Positions 32,341-43,909 of a stretch of 64,000 bases of DNA are shown here, in pieces. Every line of letters begins with the position of its first letter. The stretch's first letter is position 1. A model generated the notes under the pieces. That model did not search any database and was not told where the DNA came from. It was given only the letters and a program-made list of their open reading frames with translations. Source of the DNA: Halichondria panicea (taxonomy: Eukaryota > Porifera > Demospongiae > Suberitida > Halichondriidae); contig NC_087393.1 of assembly GCF_963675165.1 (NCBI RefSeq), positions 3,911,502 through 3,975,501 on the forward strand, read 5' to 3'. The translations under genes and the position numbers were made by a program.

Positions 32341-35300
32341 TTAGGATATTGTATCGTTGAGCAGGAAAACACAGCCACTTCAGCTTGAAGAATTGTGGTG
32401 TAGGAAAGTAGTATGATTGTAGCCAGCACTTTCACAGCATTCTTACCAACAAATCGAGTAATCCGACTTGATTTTGAGCTAATAAGAATCAGTAGTCCTA
32501 ATCCTATCCAAACAAATAGAGGGACAAACAAATTCAAGATGACTTGTCCAAAAACATCGAAACCATTGTAAAAGCACACACTCATGCCTATATACAAGTT
32601 GAACCAAGCCACCAGGCTGGATAAGGCAGAAGACCATTGCAAAGGATGTAAGAATAATTCCTCGCTAACATGAAACATACTAGTGTAGAATAGGAATCCA
32701 TTTATTGTTCCGTCTGTGATGGTCACATTACACCAAAGCATGAAGAGCAGAGCTAGAACTGCAACCACTAGAGGGCCTAGCAGAAGGAGAAGCCGGTATG
32801 TAATACTATGGTCTGAACACTGGACACACTTGGTTGAACTTATGGCTGAGCTGTATGGCGTCCTACACGCTCCACATAAAATTCCGGTTCTGTCTCTTCG
32901 ACATTGCTGATCTGGATCGAATGTTTCACTGATGTTTATAGATGTTACATTATAGTCACAATACAGCTGTGGACAGTATGAAAACTTTATGAAACCATTT
33001 CCAATTTTGGAGTCAGTATCAGTATCGTTATGGTAACCTATCCATGTTAAGCCTGGTTTTTGAATAGTTTGGTCACTAGCGTTATAAGTACTGTCTTCGG
33101 AAGACCAATAACAAAAGCCAGTTGTTTTATTTATTACAGTTCCCAATGGACAGTTTCGATATGTTATGTTTATCGATCGTAAGTAAGTTCCTCCTAGGGC
33201 ACCAGAGTCTGATTGTATGAGAATTACTACTTTTCCCTCTCTTGTAGTAGTATTTTGTCCTGATGTCAGTGTTATGGTACTGCATTCAGCTTTGATAGTA
33301 TGATGGTAAGGTTTCCCTCTTGAGATGTTGGCCAAGATCAAGATAGTAGCTGGAACAGGATTGTTAAATTGTCCCACAGCAACAAGAGACACATCGAACA
33401 ATTGACCTGGATATATGGTTTGATGGATACTTTTGTTGTTTTTTTCACAATTAATTTTTTTTCCTGCACAAAAGCAAATATGTTTTGGAAATGAGGTCAC
33501 ATAGGAGAGATTAGATTTATTCCATTGCCATGAAACTTCATTAAAAATTTTTTTGTAAACTAGCGTACTCCTGATGCCAAATGTTGTATGGCATTTATCC
33601 ATAAACCCTCCAAATATCTGACTTCCAGCGTATCCAGCAGTGTTGTTGATCATTACCACATGAATGGTGTCCAATATTTGCTTCTTTTGATGTCTAGGTA
33701 ACGAATTGCTAGCAATGTGCACTTGATAAAAACACAGTGGCTTAGATTGTAAGCACTGATCTTCTGCGTATATGCCTCCTCCAGATAAAATAGCTTTGTT
33801 ATTTTCAAATGTCACAGTGGTATTTGGGCTGAACAAAATGTACGAACTTTGACAGAGAACTAGGCCCCCACCATCAAGGCCTGTATTATTTGTTATGGTC
33901 ACAATGCCACTGAACACAATATTTGATCTGAAAGCAGAAATGGCCGTTATGCTGTTATTTACAAAGCTAGAGTCATTGATAAATGTTTGTCTTCTCTGTT
34001 TACTAATGAAGACAGTAGCTCCTCCGGAAATTAGATCTTGACTATTTTCTGTCTGCGTTAATAGTTTGTTTCTCAGAAAGTGACTTCGAGCAATGATAAC
34101 TGTATTGAAAGGAAGAGATGTTGCTTCCACTCCGTTAATCAGATAGCAATATATGTTGATAGCTAGACCACTGTCTGCTTCGGAAGCATTTAAAATATTG
34201 TCTACAAAGTAACAGCCGTCTATTTCAACAGTTCCTTTAGGACAAGACTTGTACATGCTCGCTGTTTCGAACAATATGTACAGAGCACCTCCTCTAACTT
34301 TACCACTGTTACTAGTAAAGTTTACATTTCTAAAACTAACATAGTTTTCGCATGCAACTGTTATGTTGTCAGGTTCTTGGGGAGGCTGCTTGAATCTAAC
34401 GTATGCTCCTCCACCCATAACTGCTGTTCCCTTGACAACGTTACTATTCTCCACAATGACCGTATTGCTCGTATATTGTTTGGCGTTTCCGAGCAGAATG
34501 AAAAGGTTTCCTCCTTTACTGGAAAAGCTGTATGCTTTATTGTATTTTAGTTGCACCTCTGACATGTGAATAGTAACATTTGTGCACGAAAGAAACAAAG
34601 ATATGCCAGTTGCTTTGGTTTGACATTTGGTATATGAGTCATGTTTGATATGTTGTGCACTTCCATTCAAAAATTTACATCTCATAATTCTCACATAAAT
34701 CCGCTCGTTTGTGTCAATACTTGGACAATCTTCATAGTATTTTAGTACAAAATTACCCCCAAAGAATTTTTCGCTACCAGTGTTGTTCACCAGTAGGCAG
34801 TCCTCCATTATTGAGTATCCATACAGTCCCTCAGCAGCTATCCCGTATCCATTACTGTCGCGAATGGTTATCGATTGCATTGTTAGAGCAGTTACATCCT
34901 TAAGAGCAACTGCCGCTTGAAAGTGCCCTAATTCGCTGTAAGTACTAACTGGTATATTTTGACCACATGCAGAGATTTGCAGATTTTTGATAGTGATAAA
35001 GTTTATGTTTTTAAACATAAATCCTGCTGCTTTATAACACTGAATTTTTACAATCTCTGTCTCATTTCTGCTATCCTTCATACTATCGAGTTCAATATTC
35101 ATAAGAGAGTCAATACGAAAGTTTTTACTGAGAGTGTGCAATCCTGGCATGAACATGAACTTTGTGTTGTTCAAATGACTTACGTTTGCGTAATGGTCCA
35201 GTGTCTCACATGGTTGCCTTGGGCATATCGTGTTCAATCCATTGTCTGATCTGACATACAAAATATTGTCCCAGTCTTGTCTGAAGTCTGTAAAGCAGTG

Positions 35301-35418
35301 TCCTTGATGTGTTACAGCCAGCACAACAGCAAATAGTAGCAATTGCATTGTACGTTGATCTCAAAACCAGTAAAGTTGTAGATTAACTCTTGTATTGGAT
35401 TTAATTGGATTGCATGCC

Positions 35419-35424
35419 TTTATA
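35419..35424 (-). promoter_or_regulatory. TATA box of copy C
   Basis: TATAAAGGCATGC on the minus strand, about 70 bases before the start at 35348; same as copy A. Confidence 0.6.
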
Positions 35425-35842
35425 CTTTCCCGAATGTAAGTTCTGGGCCACCTCCATATAACTATAATTGTTCCACTTACACTTTCGTGTTTAGCGCATT
35501 ACGGTTTACTTTGTGTGTTTATACAACCATGCACCTACTTGAGAATTGGTAGTATAATAACATCAACACAATTACACTTAATTGCATGTGTTGGTGGTTG
35601 ATATGATTTGTTGTAAGTATATATAGTACGACATCGTAGCTTTGGTTTCTGTTTTATGATAGGAATCTTAAAGTAGCTTTTATTTTCTGTGGAGCAGCGG
35701 CTCCTTCTTTGTATACCTGAAGTCACTACCGTATATAGTATATGTATATAACATATGTATTTTCGTATGGTTCGGGAAAGTTAAAACGTTCATATTGATT
35801 TTGAGCTGTGTGAATATTTAATGAATATGCACTAACAAAAGG

Positions 35843-35980
35843 TACTTTCGAATAGGATTGCTTCTTTTGCTTGAGTAGCTATAATTATGCTTCATTGGAA
35901 TAATGCTACGTTAGACTAATCAGGACAATAAACGTTTGTACAGCATAGTAATACCGAAATTTTGGTATCTCTGATTTGTA
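35843..35980 (-). pseudogene. Receptor relic S2 (beta-helix fragment)
   Basis: This is the best-kept S relic. actttcgaataggat...cttgagtagct...gcttcattgg...gctacgtta...caggacaat...gtttgtaca aligns over its whole length with B1 at about 24228-24360, with several indels. Confidence 0.75.
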
Positions 35981-36129
35981 CATGTATATAGACTAGTCAG
36001 ATAATTACATGTATACCCAAAGCATATTTTTCACCCCACAGGTAATTCCTACTTTTCATCGCAGCCTTCACTGCTAGGGTCCTTTGTTCATGGGCGTTTC
36101 TAGAGATTGAGGCAGGGGGTGCTCAAGAG

Positions 36130-36511
36130 CAGTGGCGGATCTAGGATTCTTGAAAGGGGGGTTCCAGGGCTCTGAGCGGGTCAAGGACTGTTAAAAAAAA
36201 GGTCGTCACTTCTTCGAAACAGTGAGCATGCGCTAATAATAATTATTAACACACCGAACTAAAAAAAAGGTCATCACTTTTCATAAGCAGTCTGCATGCA
36301 CTACGCTGGAGAGTTTTTAGCCTTCATAGTCACTGAAACTGCACAGACAAAGCTTCGCAGGACTAACAAGGACTAAAGGTAAGTGAGAAGTGCATGTGAA
36401 AGCTAGTAAGAAAGGAACAACTTGCTAACTAGTTGCTTGAGCCTCCCACTCACTTCTTTCTCAAAGGGAGGTTCAATTGAACCCAAAGAACCCCCTCTGG
36501 ATCCGCCACTG
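36130..36511. mobile_element. MITE, CAGTGGCGGATCTAG ends, unit 2
   Basis: This is the unit-2 copy of the element at 5688. It is flanked by AAGAG (36125-36129 and 36512-36516) and is about 50 bp longer, with an extra cttgctaactagttgcttga region near the right end. Confidence 0.78.
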
Positions 36512-36699
36512 AAGAGCACAGAAAAAAATGAGACCGCGCACGCGATTTTACGCCCCTACATTTATTGCGGCGCGTTTTTTACATGCATAGAGTGATAATT
36601 TTTTTTTTCAAAATAAACAATGTGAAATTGACGAAGGGACAAAGCAAAAAGAAAGGTAAAGGGTACAAACATAAAATGGAAGGTTACATACAAAGGTTC

Positions 36700-37195
36700 A
36701 GTTAATTGGTGGAGGTGGGCCTCCGACATCACCAGGTCGATAGCCCCAACTCTGAAGGGGTGTCCACATGACGATCTGGACCCTCTTATAGCTTGAATGG
36801 ATGATCTTAGGAGGGAAAAGGTTAGTCGGCAACGGAGCCAGGATAGTGTGCTGCTGTACGATTGGTCCCATTTGGATGATAGCATGGAGGCGAGTCTCTT
36901 GTAGAAGGTTGTTGCTTCACGTGCTAGGCCTCCCGTTGCAGAGAGTACTAGAGGGGAGAAGGATGCCTGTTCAATGTCTAGAATTCTTTGTTTGTAGGCC
37001 CTTTTTTAATTAATTCATGTTTGCGGTAGACTGTGTGTGGGTCGGCGTGTCTGTTGGATGCAGCGTGTGGGTTAAATACCCTAACATAAAAAAATGGTTC
37101 TTTCAAAGGAGCCTCCCATACTCTATTGGCTGCAATGTCTAGGCGTGCACCCGGTTGTGTGTTGGCACTTGGCATTTGTCAAATAATATTATGTA
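36700..37195 (-). pseudogene. Remnant of a transposon-encoded protein, unit 2
   Basis: Same remnant as at 6216-6700. Frames here show MLSSKWDQSYSSTLSWLRC followed by RLTFSLLRSSIQAIRGSRSS, and farther upstream FYVRVFNPHAASNR. The stop seen in units 1 and 3 is missing, so the frame runs on. A 17-bp tandem duplication (attaacctcgagacaga) lies just right of it at about 37256-37288. Confidence 0.55.
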
Positions 37196-37745
37196 CAAAA
37201 AATCCACCCTCTTTGGTTGTTGCACTAGAGGGCAGAATGGTTCGTTATCCTTCATTAACCTCGAGACAGAATTAACCTCGAGACAGAACCACAAAATTAA
37301 TAGATTCTAGGTAAGGTCGTTTTTTAGCCACGGCTATTTTCAGCGGCTATTTTCTGAAATATAGCCACCTTGCTATTCCAACCAAGTTGAACTCCCAAGG
37401 GTGGCCGAATAACGAGAGTCTACTGTATATGTATATGTATTCTCAGGAACTACTAAGTGTACTGTATCTCCCTTCAGTCAACATATTTGACCACACAATA
37501 ATAGGGGATTTGGTAAAGATCATTAAGTTATATACATCAATGTATATCTATATATAGCCAGCCAAGTGTTATTAGCATGTAGCATGCATTGGGTGTATAC
37601 GTGAGGGCTTATCCTAAAGATAACTATCAATTGAAATTAATGAGGAGGATTAAATCTATGCTACATTTATAGTTGTTAATACGTCAGCCTAAAGTTCAAT
37701 ACTGTCAACAGTGAATATACTACTTGGTGGGCGCGGTACCCACTC

Positions 37746-40700
37746 TTAGTTCAGATATGCTGGAGGGGCTTCTCCGCCAGCCAAGTACTGAGCAGGGTAC
37801 AGGGCAGGGGGCTGTGGTTCAGAGGGGTAGGATTCAGTGTGAGGGTACGGGTACGAGGGATCAGCATATTGTCCAGTTGGGTAGGGGGCAACTGGTTGAG
37901 GTGCATACATATCTTGAGGGGGGGCCTGATTCGTGTATTGGAGATTTTGGTCCATGAATTGCATGGGATAGGCTGTATTTTGTATATTTGCAGCTTTCGG
38001 TGTAGCATTATTGACTACAGGAGTCCTGGGTGGAAGGTGAGCCAGGCGATGTCTTCTTATGCAAATACAGAACAAGATGATAATCACAATTATGATGATA
38101 ATGACGACGATAGGAACAGTTACACCAATGCTGATGATTGGTATGATGTTGGATGACGAAAGAGTAGGTACTGTAATACAATTGTAAATGTCAGGTAATT
38201 AGGTGTCACTAACATGCATGTATCATTTGTATTTCAGGTAAATACATAGCTATACATGTCATTGCAGTAATATGCCAATCGCCGAGCTATGTAATTAATA
38301 CTTGATACTATATATAGCATAGATTGGCAACTCTAACCTGTAGAACTGCACATTAAGGCCACATCTTGTGTGTGGGTGCAATCTTCAACTCCGATAGTGT
38401 TAGCAGGACAATTAATGAGTCTGCTCTCAGTTCCTGAGCAACGAAGCTCGTCCAACCATGTTGGAGAGTCCGATAGGATTTCATTGAAACTATATATACG
38501 TGTGCATGCATGCATCAACAAAGTAACTTTTTAAGATGGATGATTCGATGGCGAGTCATGAATGGCTAGTATAAGTTAATGAGACTACTCAGTGATGAGC
38601 TTACACACTCACCCTAGTGTTCCAACTGTTCCGTATTGAGTATAGGTTGAGAACTCTAGTTGACGACAAGCCACCCTTGCATCATTTATACCGAATCTGT
38701 CATCACACACTGCCCCCCATTGTCCATTGTAATATACCTCTAGTCTGCCAGAGGAGCCTCCTGTTTGGCCTGAGCTGCCTACCAGCCTCAGGTCTCCATC
38801 TGAGGGGAAAAACAGCGAAGAATACAAATTAAGGACTGCATGGTTTTGTAACGTCAAGCATTCAGATGCGTAAAAGGAGTTCATTAGACTGTAGTAATGT
38901 CACACTATATTCTTACTTGCAGTACAGATCAAGGCCACGTCTTGTGTGTGGGTGCAATCTTCAACTCCAATAGTGTTAGCTGGACAATCAACGAGTCTGC
39001 TCTCAGTTCCTAAACAAAGAAGCTCGTCCAGCCATGTTGGAGAGTCCGATGAAATTTCATTGAAACTGTACAATAAAGTAAATCTTCAAGATTGATAATT
39101 TGATGCAAGTTGTGAAATATGCATGGTTAACCCTTTCCCCGTTTTAATTAAAACAAGAAAATACAGAATAAATAACAATTTTCTTTAAAAATTTGTATGT
39201 CATGAACCATACATTGAAATGACTTGTAACTATTTCCTACAGGTAGCGCAGACCCCAGAGGTATCTTAACACCATCTTCGTTACCTAGCAACTGACCACC
39301 CCCACTAATTAGCAATTGTTTACAAACATTCACAACTATGTACACAAATAATATTGTATGAAGGCACAGAGTGGCTAAAGACACTAAATAAGTGTTCTCA
39401 ATGTTCTCACAGTGACATGGTTCAATCAGGATCTGCAGAAAGTTCTCTGCGAGGTCGTATCAGCAGACGCCCTTTTCCCGGGAAATGTTTTCTTCACCTA
39501 CACACAGGTTTACAAGTTCAATGGTGGCTCATGATGTCCACTGCTGTACTAACTAGCCTAAATACAGTTATACTGAAGCTATCAAGACTACAGATGCTAC
39601 TCTAGACTTACCAGATCCAAGAAGTTGTTCCATCGCAAGAGCTTCTTCCTCAGGCCTTCAGGCTCTATATTTTCTAGCTTGAGGTAGCTTTTTATCTAGC
39701 TATGATCCCAGTCACAGTCCTCTCACTCAACAAGGCCATAAGCATCGATATTCTCACTGTCTAGCTACTTTAGAACCTCACTGAGATTGTACTACGAAGA
39801 TCTTGAAACATTATCAAACAGTCACTTTTCTTTCGACATTACTGTACAAAGCGTACCTCGAGGCAGCATATTAAAGATACCATGTGAAAGAGCAGCTCAA
39901 TGCGCATGTGCTGCTACCTACAGTGTGTGCATAGCTCCAACACAGTGGGCACAACAAATTTTTGAAAATGACCACTAGAGTGGCCGTCATATGACGGCTT
40001 CAACGGGGAAAGGGTTAACATTGTTGATCATGCACTCAATGATCATCTTATAAATTATCTCACCCTAGCGTTCCAACTGTTCCGTATCGAGTGTAGGTTA
40101 AGAACCCTAGTTGACGACAAGCCACTCTTGCATCATTTGGACTGAAGCGGTCGTCACACACTGCCCCCCATTGTTCATTATTATAGACCTCCAGTCTGCC
40201 AGAAGAGCCTCCTGTTTGGCCTGAGTTGCCTACCAGCCTCAGGTCTCCATCTGAAGGGTATACAGAGACTTTAATACCTCAGGCTGGCTATAATTATCAT
40301 TCAAAGTAGTTTTATATGTGTTTGATGAAGCTTGACTTGTTATGATACTGAATATCAGCAGGAAAACTATGAATCCTTTAGTTTCTAAATTGTCTTTTTA
40401 ATGTGCGTGCATGGATATCTCATGCAGATATTGGTTTGAACTATAGCCCTGTTTACGCCACATCTATAATCCGGGTCGAATCCGGATTTAATCTGGGTCA
40501 GATTTTTCTGAGTAGTGAGCATAGTAAAATGACCACTAATTTCATTTGGCTGATAAGAAGCTGTGGGCTTACTCTAGAAACACCCACGAATACAACACCT
40601 CAGAACTAGAGCACTAAAGTGCAAACCCTCGGCCGGCTGGTGACATGATTAAGAAACCATATAATTATAAAAACAGATGCTGAATTTTAGTGGTACATAT

Positions 40701-41061
40701 GCACTGTGGATCACAGCAAAGAAGCTTAGAGTCTCAGAGAAGTATGGCTCCTGTAGTAGCTAGGGCCTAGCAGTCTGCAGCAAGCCAGACACAATTCTAG
40801 CTTTCTATTTTAGCGACCCCTTTCCATTGTTCCTGGTACGGGATCACTTCAGCTGTAAATACGTAGGGTGCTTCTAATAAAGGCCATGTGTAGTTAGCTA
40901 GTTGCCAACGTGTAAATTCAAGATTTTTAGCTTTTGCTCGCTTTTATTCGACAACGAAGCTTTAACATCAAAACAAATTTAAAACTACTAACTTGTTGTT
41001 TTGAGGCTATCCATGGCATAAACACAGTGCTATCGCATCCAGGTGAGTAGACTCAGAATAC

Positions 41062-41103
<42 letters not shown>

Positions 41104-43874
41104 TGACTGACTAATATAACCCGTGGCGCCGCGGCGCGCCTTGGGTTAATAAGCCCTCTGCGTTTACTCACAAGGATAAGGGCCGTTTACACGAACGCGG
41201 TTAGGTTTAATCCGGATTCCAACCCAAATTAAAGGTCTGGTGTAAATGAGGCTTATGCCCTTGGGTACAAATCCAATGCACCCTATTATAGTATAGTATA
41301 TGCATTATGCATGGTACAACTATTACATTAGCAGTGGCGTGTACAATGGGGGGCTTTGGGGGCTTGAGCACCCCCCTGTCCTCCCAGACAACCATGAAAC
41401 TAATCCTATCACTCAGTAGCTCTAGCTAGCTAACTGTGCACAGCTCTATCTCGATTACAAGTCATGACCACGCCCAATTGAGCATGCGCAATCAGTATTG
41501 CCATTCTAATCAAGAGTTTATGATAGAGAGAGAGTAATCTTAGCCTCCTTCGCAGCCTCTCCTTTTTCTGTTCTTTGTCACAGAAGAGAAAATTGGAGGA
41601 ACAAAGAAAGAAAGAAGGAAGCAACTAAGAAAAAGGAGAGCCTGCCTTGCTAAGTCGCGTGATCCCCTACTGACGTAGACAAATTTTAACGAGCGTGGGC
41701 GAGAGAAAACCTAATACCGGTAACTGTCCTCCCACACAGTACTTGGAGCGCATTTACCAGGAACATAATCTGTTATGAACAGTACAGTACATAGCCTCGA
41801 CTCAAGGCCGCTTGAAAAAGGCGGCCTGGTATACCTTGTATGCGCATGCGTGTACATTACCCCAAAAAGGGGGTAATCCGTGTATTTGTGGATACTGTCA
41901 GTAAAATAAACCGTATACTATTTGTATTCTGATTTTACAGTCCGTTACATAGAATATTGTGCAAAGATGACCGAGTTCTTACTCCCTTTATTGTATCAAG
42001 CCAAGTCTCTACTTAACGACACCCTACACTGTAAGGCTACAGATGTTATAGGAAAGGCATGATGTGTTCCTGTGGGTCCCCTGATGAGGCTGTGGTAATA
42101 TAGACCAGGCAAGTCTTCTGCTACTAAATCTTGCCTTTATGTTCGACAAGAAGTCATTGCTGAAGATAAAGAAGCTAATGATTACTCCTGAAAGCTTTTC
42201 ATAAGCTTTAACTCGACACTCAGGAAGTTATTCACTCAAGATCTACTGATGTATTAAAGAGTCCACCACTCTTCCTAGCTGGCAGCTCTAGCTGTCTGGG
42301 AGGCTTTCTTGAACTGTCTCTTTGATAAACAGAGCTAGAAGAAGCAACACTGCTGCAGCATAATTATTCTACTTTGATTAGTGTCTCTGAAAGCTGCCAT
42401 TGTGGTCACATTGTCATACGTATTATTCCCTTTTGTAACTTTGTCCGTTTTTTTTACAATTTGTATGATGAAATTGTTGTCAATTATTTAGCGCATGCGC
42501 ATACAAGGTATACCAGGCCGCCTTTTTCAAGCGGCCTTGAGTCGAGGCTATACAGTACAGTGCAGTAGAGTCAGCCTTCGTGAGACCTTTAGTCAGTAGA
42601 GGAAGTATGAAAGACTAGAGTAGAGTAGACTATACTGCTGTAATAATTATATCTACTAATCAAGTGGGTCTGTTCTGAACTCAGGAAAAAAAACTGAGCT
42701 AAATTTAGATATTTAGTCTTTACTAGGTAAGCCCTCGTCTACGATGTCTCCACGCTTGATTCTGGCTTACTATCTACGATGCTAACAGCTTTTATTTAGA
42801 GTTTGCAATGCGTAGGCATGCTGTAGCTTTTTGCTCTGTCAGGCTCCGCCCAGCTAGTGATTGCCCACGTTCATTTTCACTCGTCTACCACTCGTCTACC
42901 GTCACGCAACTTAGCAAGGCAGGCTCTCCTTTTTCTTAGTCTCTTCCTTCTTTCTTTCTTTGTTCCTCCAATTCGTACCATATTTTATCTTATTGAACTA
43001 CAGTGACAAAGAACAGAAAAAGGAGAGGCTGCGAAGGAGGCTAGAGTAATCTATCAACCCATCCAAGTGTGTGGGTGATGTAATCTACTTTCTTGATAGA
43101 TGACATCACCCAAACTTGGATTGGTCAGTGTGCAAATTCCAAGCTTGTGACAGATACAGGAAGTCACGTTACTCTCTGCATACATCTGATGTACAGTATG
43201 CCTACGTTCGATACTCTCTCCTCTATCATATACTCTTGTTGTTATGTAATGCATAATAGCTGATCAAGATCCTCTGCACTCTCCCAGTCACCTCTTGCTC
43301 CACTGAGAGATACTGAGAAGCAATGACTAACACTAGAATGACTGGACACCCCCATTGCAGTGATTGACCAGTTTGTTATAGGATGTACCCCAGGAGAATA
43401 GTGCATGGAGATCCTACAAGATGACTGACTCATAATTATGTCTTATTATCACGCTATGCATGTATTAGATCCCATTTGAGTGTATTTAGCAGGAAACTAT
43501 GAGCTATAGTACCGGTACTATAGATTGCTCTGGGCTACAAACTACAACATTATACATTGTATTGTCATTTACAAGAATATACACATGTAATAACATAAAA
43601 ATTACTGTAGCTAGATGCTTTGTCTAGTATCATAGTAACAGAACTAGAATGGAAGAGAGAAGCTCTAGAAGAGATAGTAGGAGCCGCTCTTTTCTTGGGC
43701 AGTGTGCTGTACTTTTTTGCTGCAAGGCTGCATGGGGGAGGAGCTGGATGTATGAAAGATGCGCCGAAATAAATGCGGGGGCATAAAATTGCGCTCGCTA
43801 TGCGCGCCCCATTTTTTCTGTACTCTTGAGCACCCTCCTGCTTCAATCTCTAGAAACGCCCCTGATTAGTGTAC

Positions 43875-43909
<35 letters not shown>

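Larger units (their letters stand above)
27007..35348 (-). pseudogene. Beta-helix / multi-pass receptor, copy C (split by LTR retrotransposon)
   Basis: This is the unit-2 A-type gene. The 5' part (32341-35348) reads open from the signal peptide to about residue 1000, then runs into the right LTR and stops at 32211, giving a possible 1045-aa product that lacks the last membrane segments. The 3' part (27007-27901) lies left of the element. It has two further lesions shared with D: a one-base loss in the A run near 27708 and a two-base loss near 27776. The insertion is in the TTAGG of the codons for YPN-N, at about residue 997 of copy A. Compared with A it keeps a 4-codon segment (SIDT) near residue 208. 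Confidence 0.93.
41332..43864. mobile_element. 2.5 kb nested DNA transposon, 5-bp target duplication
   Basis: It is absent from the matching site in unit 1 (about 9999). It starts CAGTGGCGTGTACAATGG and ends ACGCCCCTG, flanked by ATTAG (41327-41331 and 43865-43869). The last about 170 bp match, inverted, the old fragment at 5645-6110. The CAG...CTG ends and 5-bp duplication link it to the MITE at 5688. Two further elements are nested inside. No transposase was recognised. It lies in SRCR2 intron 5. Confidence 0.8.

Noticed and set aside
39354..39605. Possible protein in the 884-bp piggyBac-like element
   Set aside because: Short, no recognisable DDD motif or domain; the element is best read as non-autonomous.
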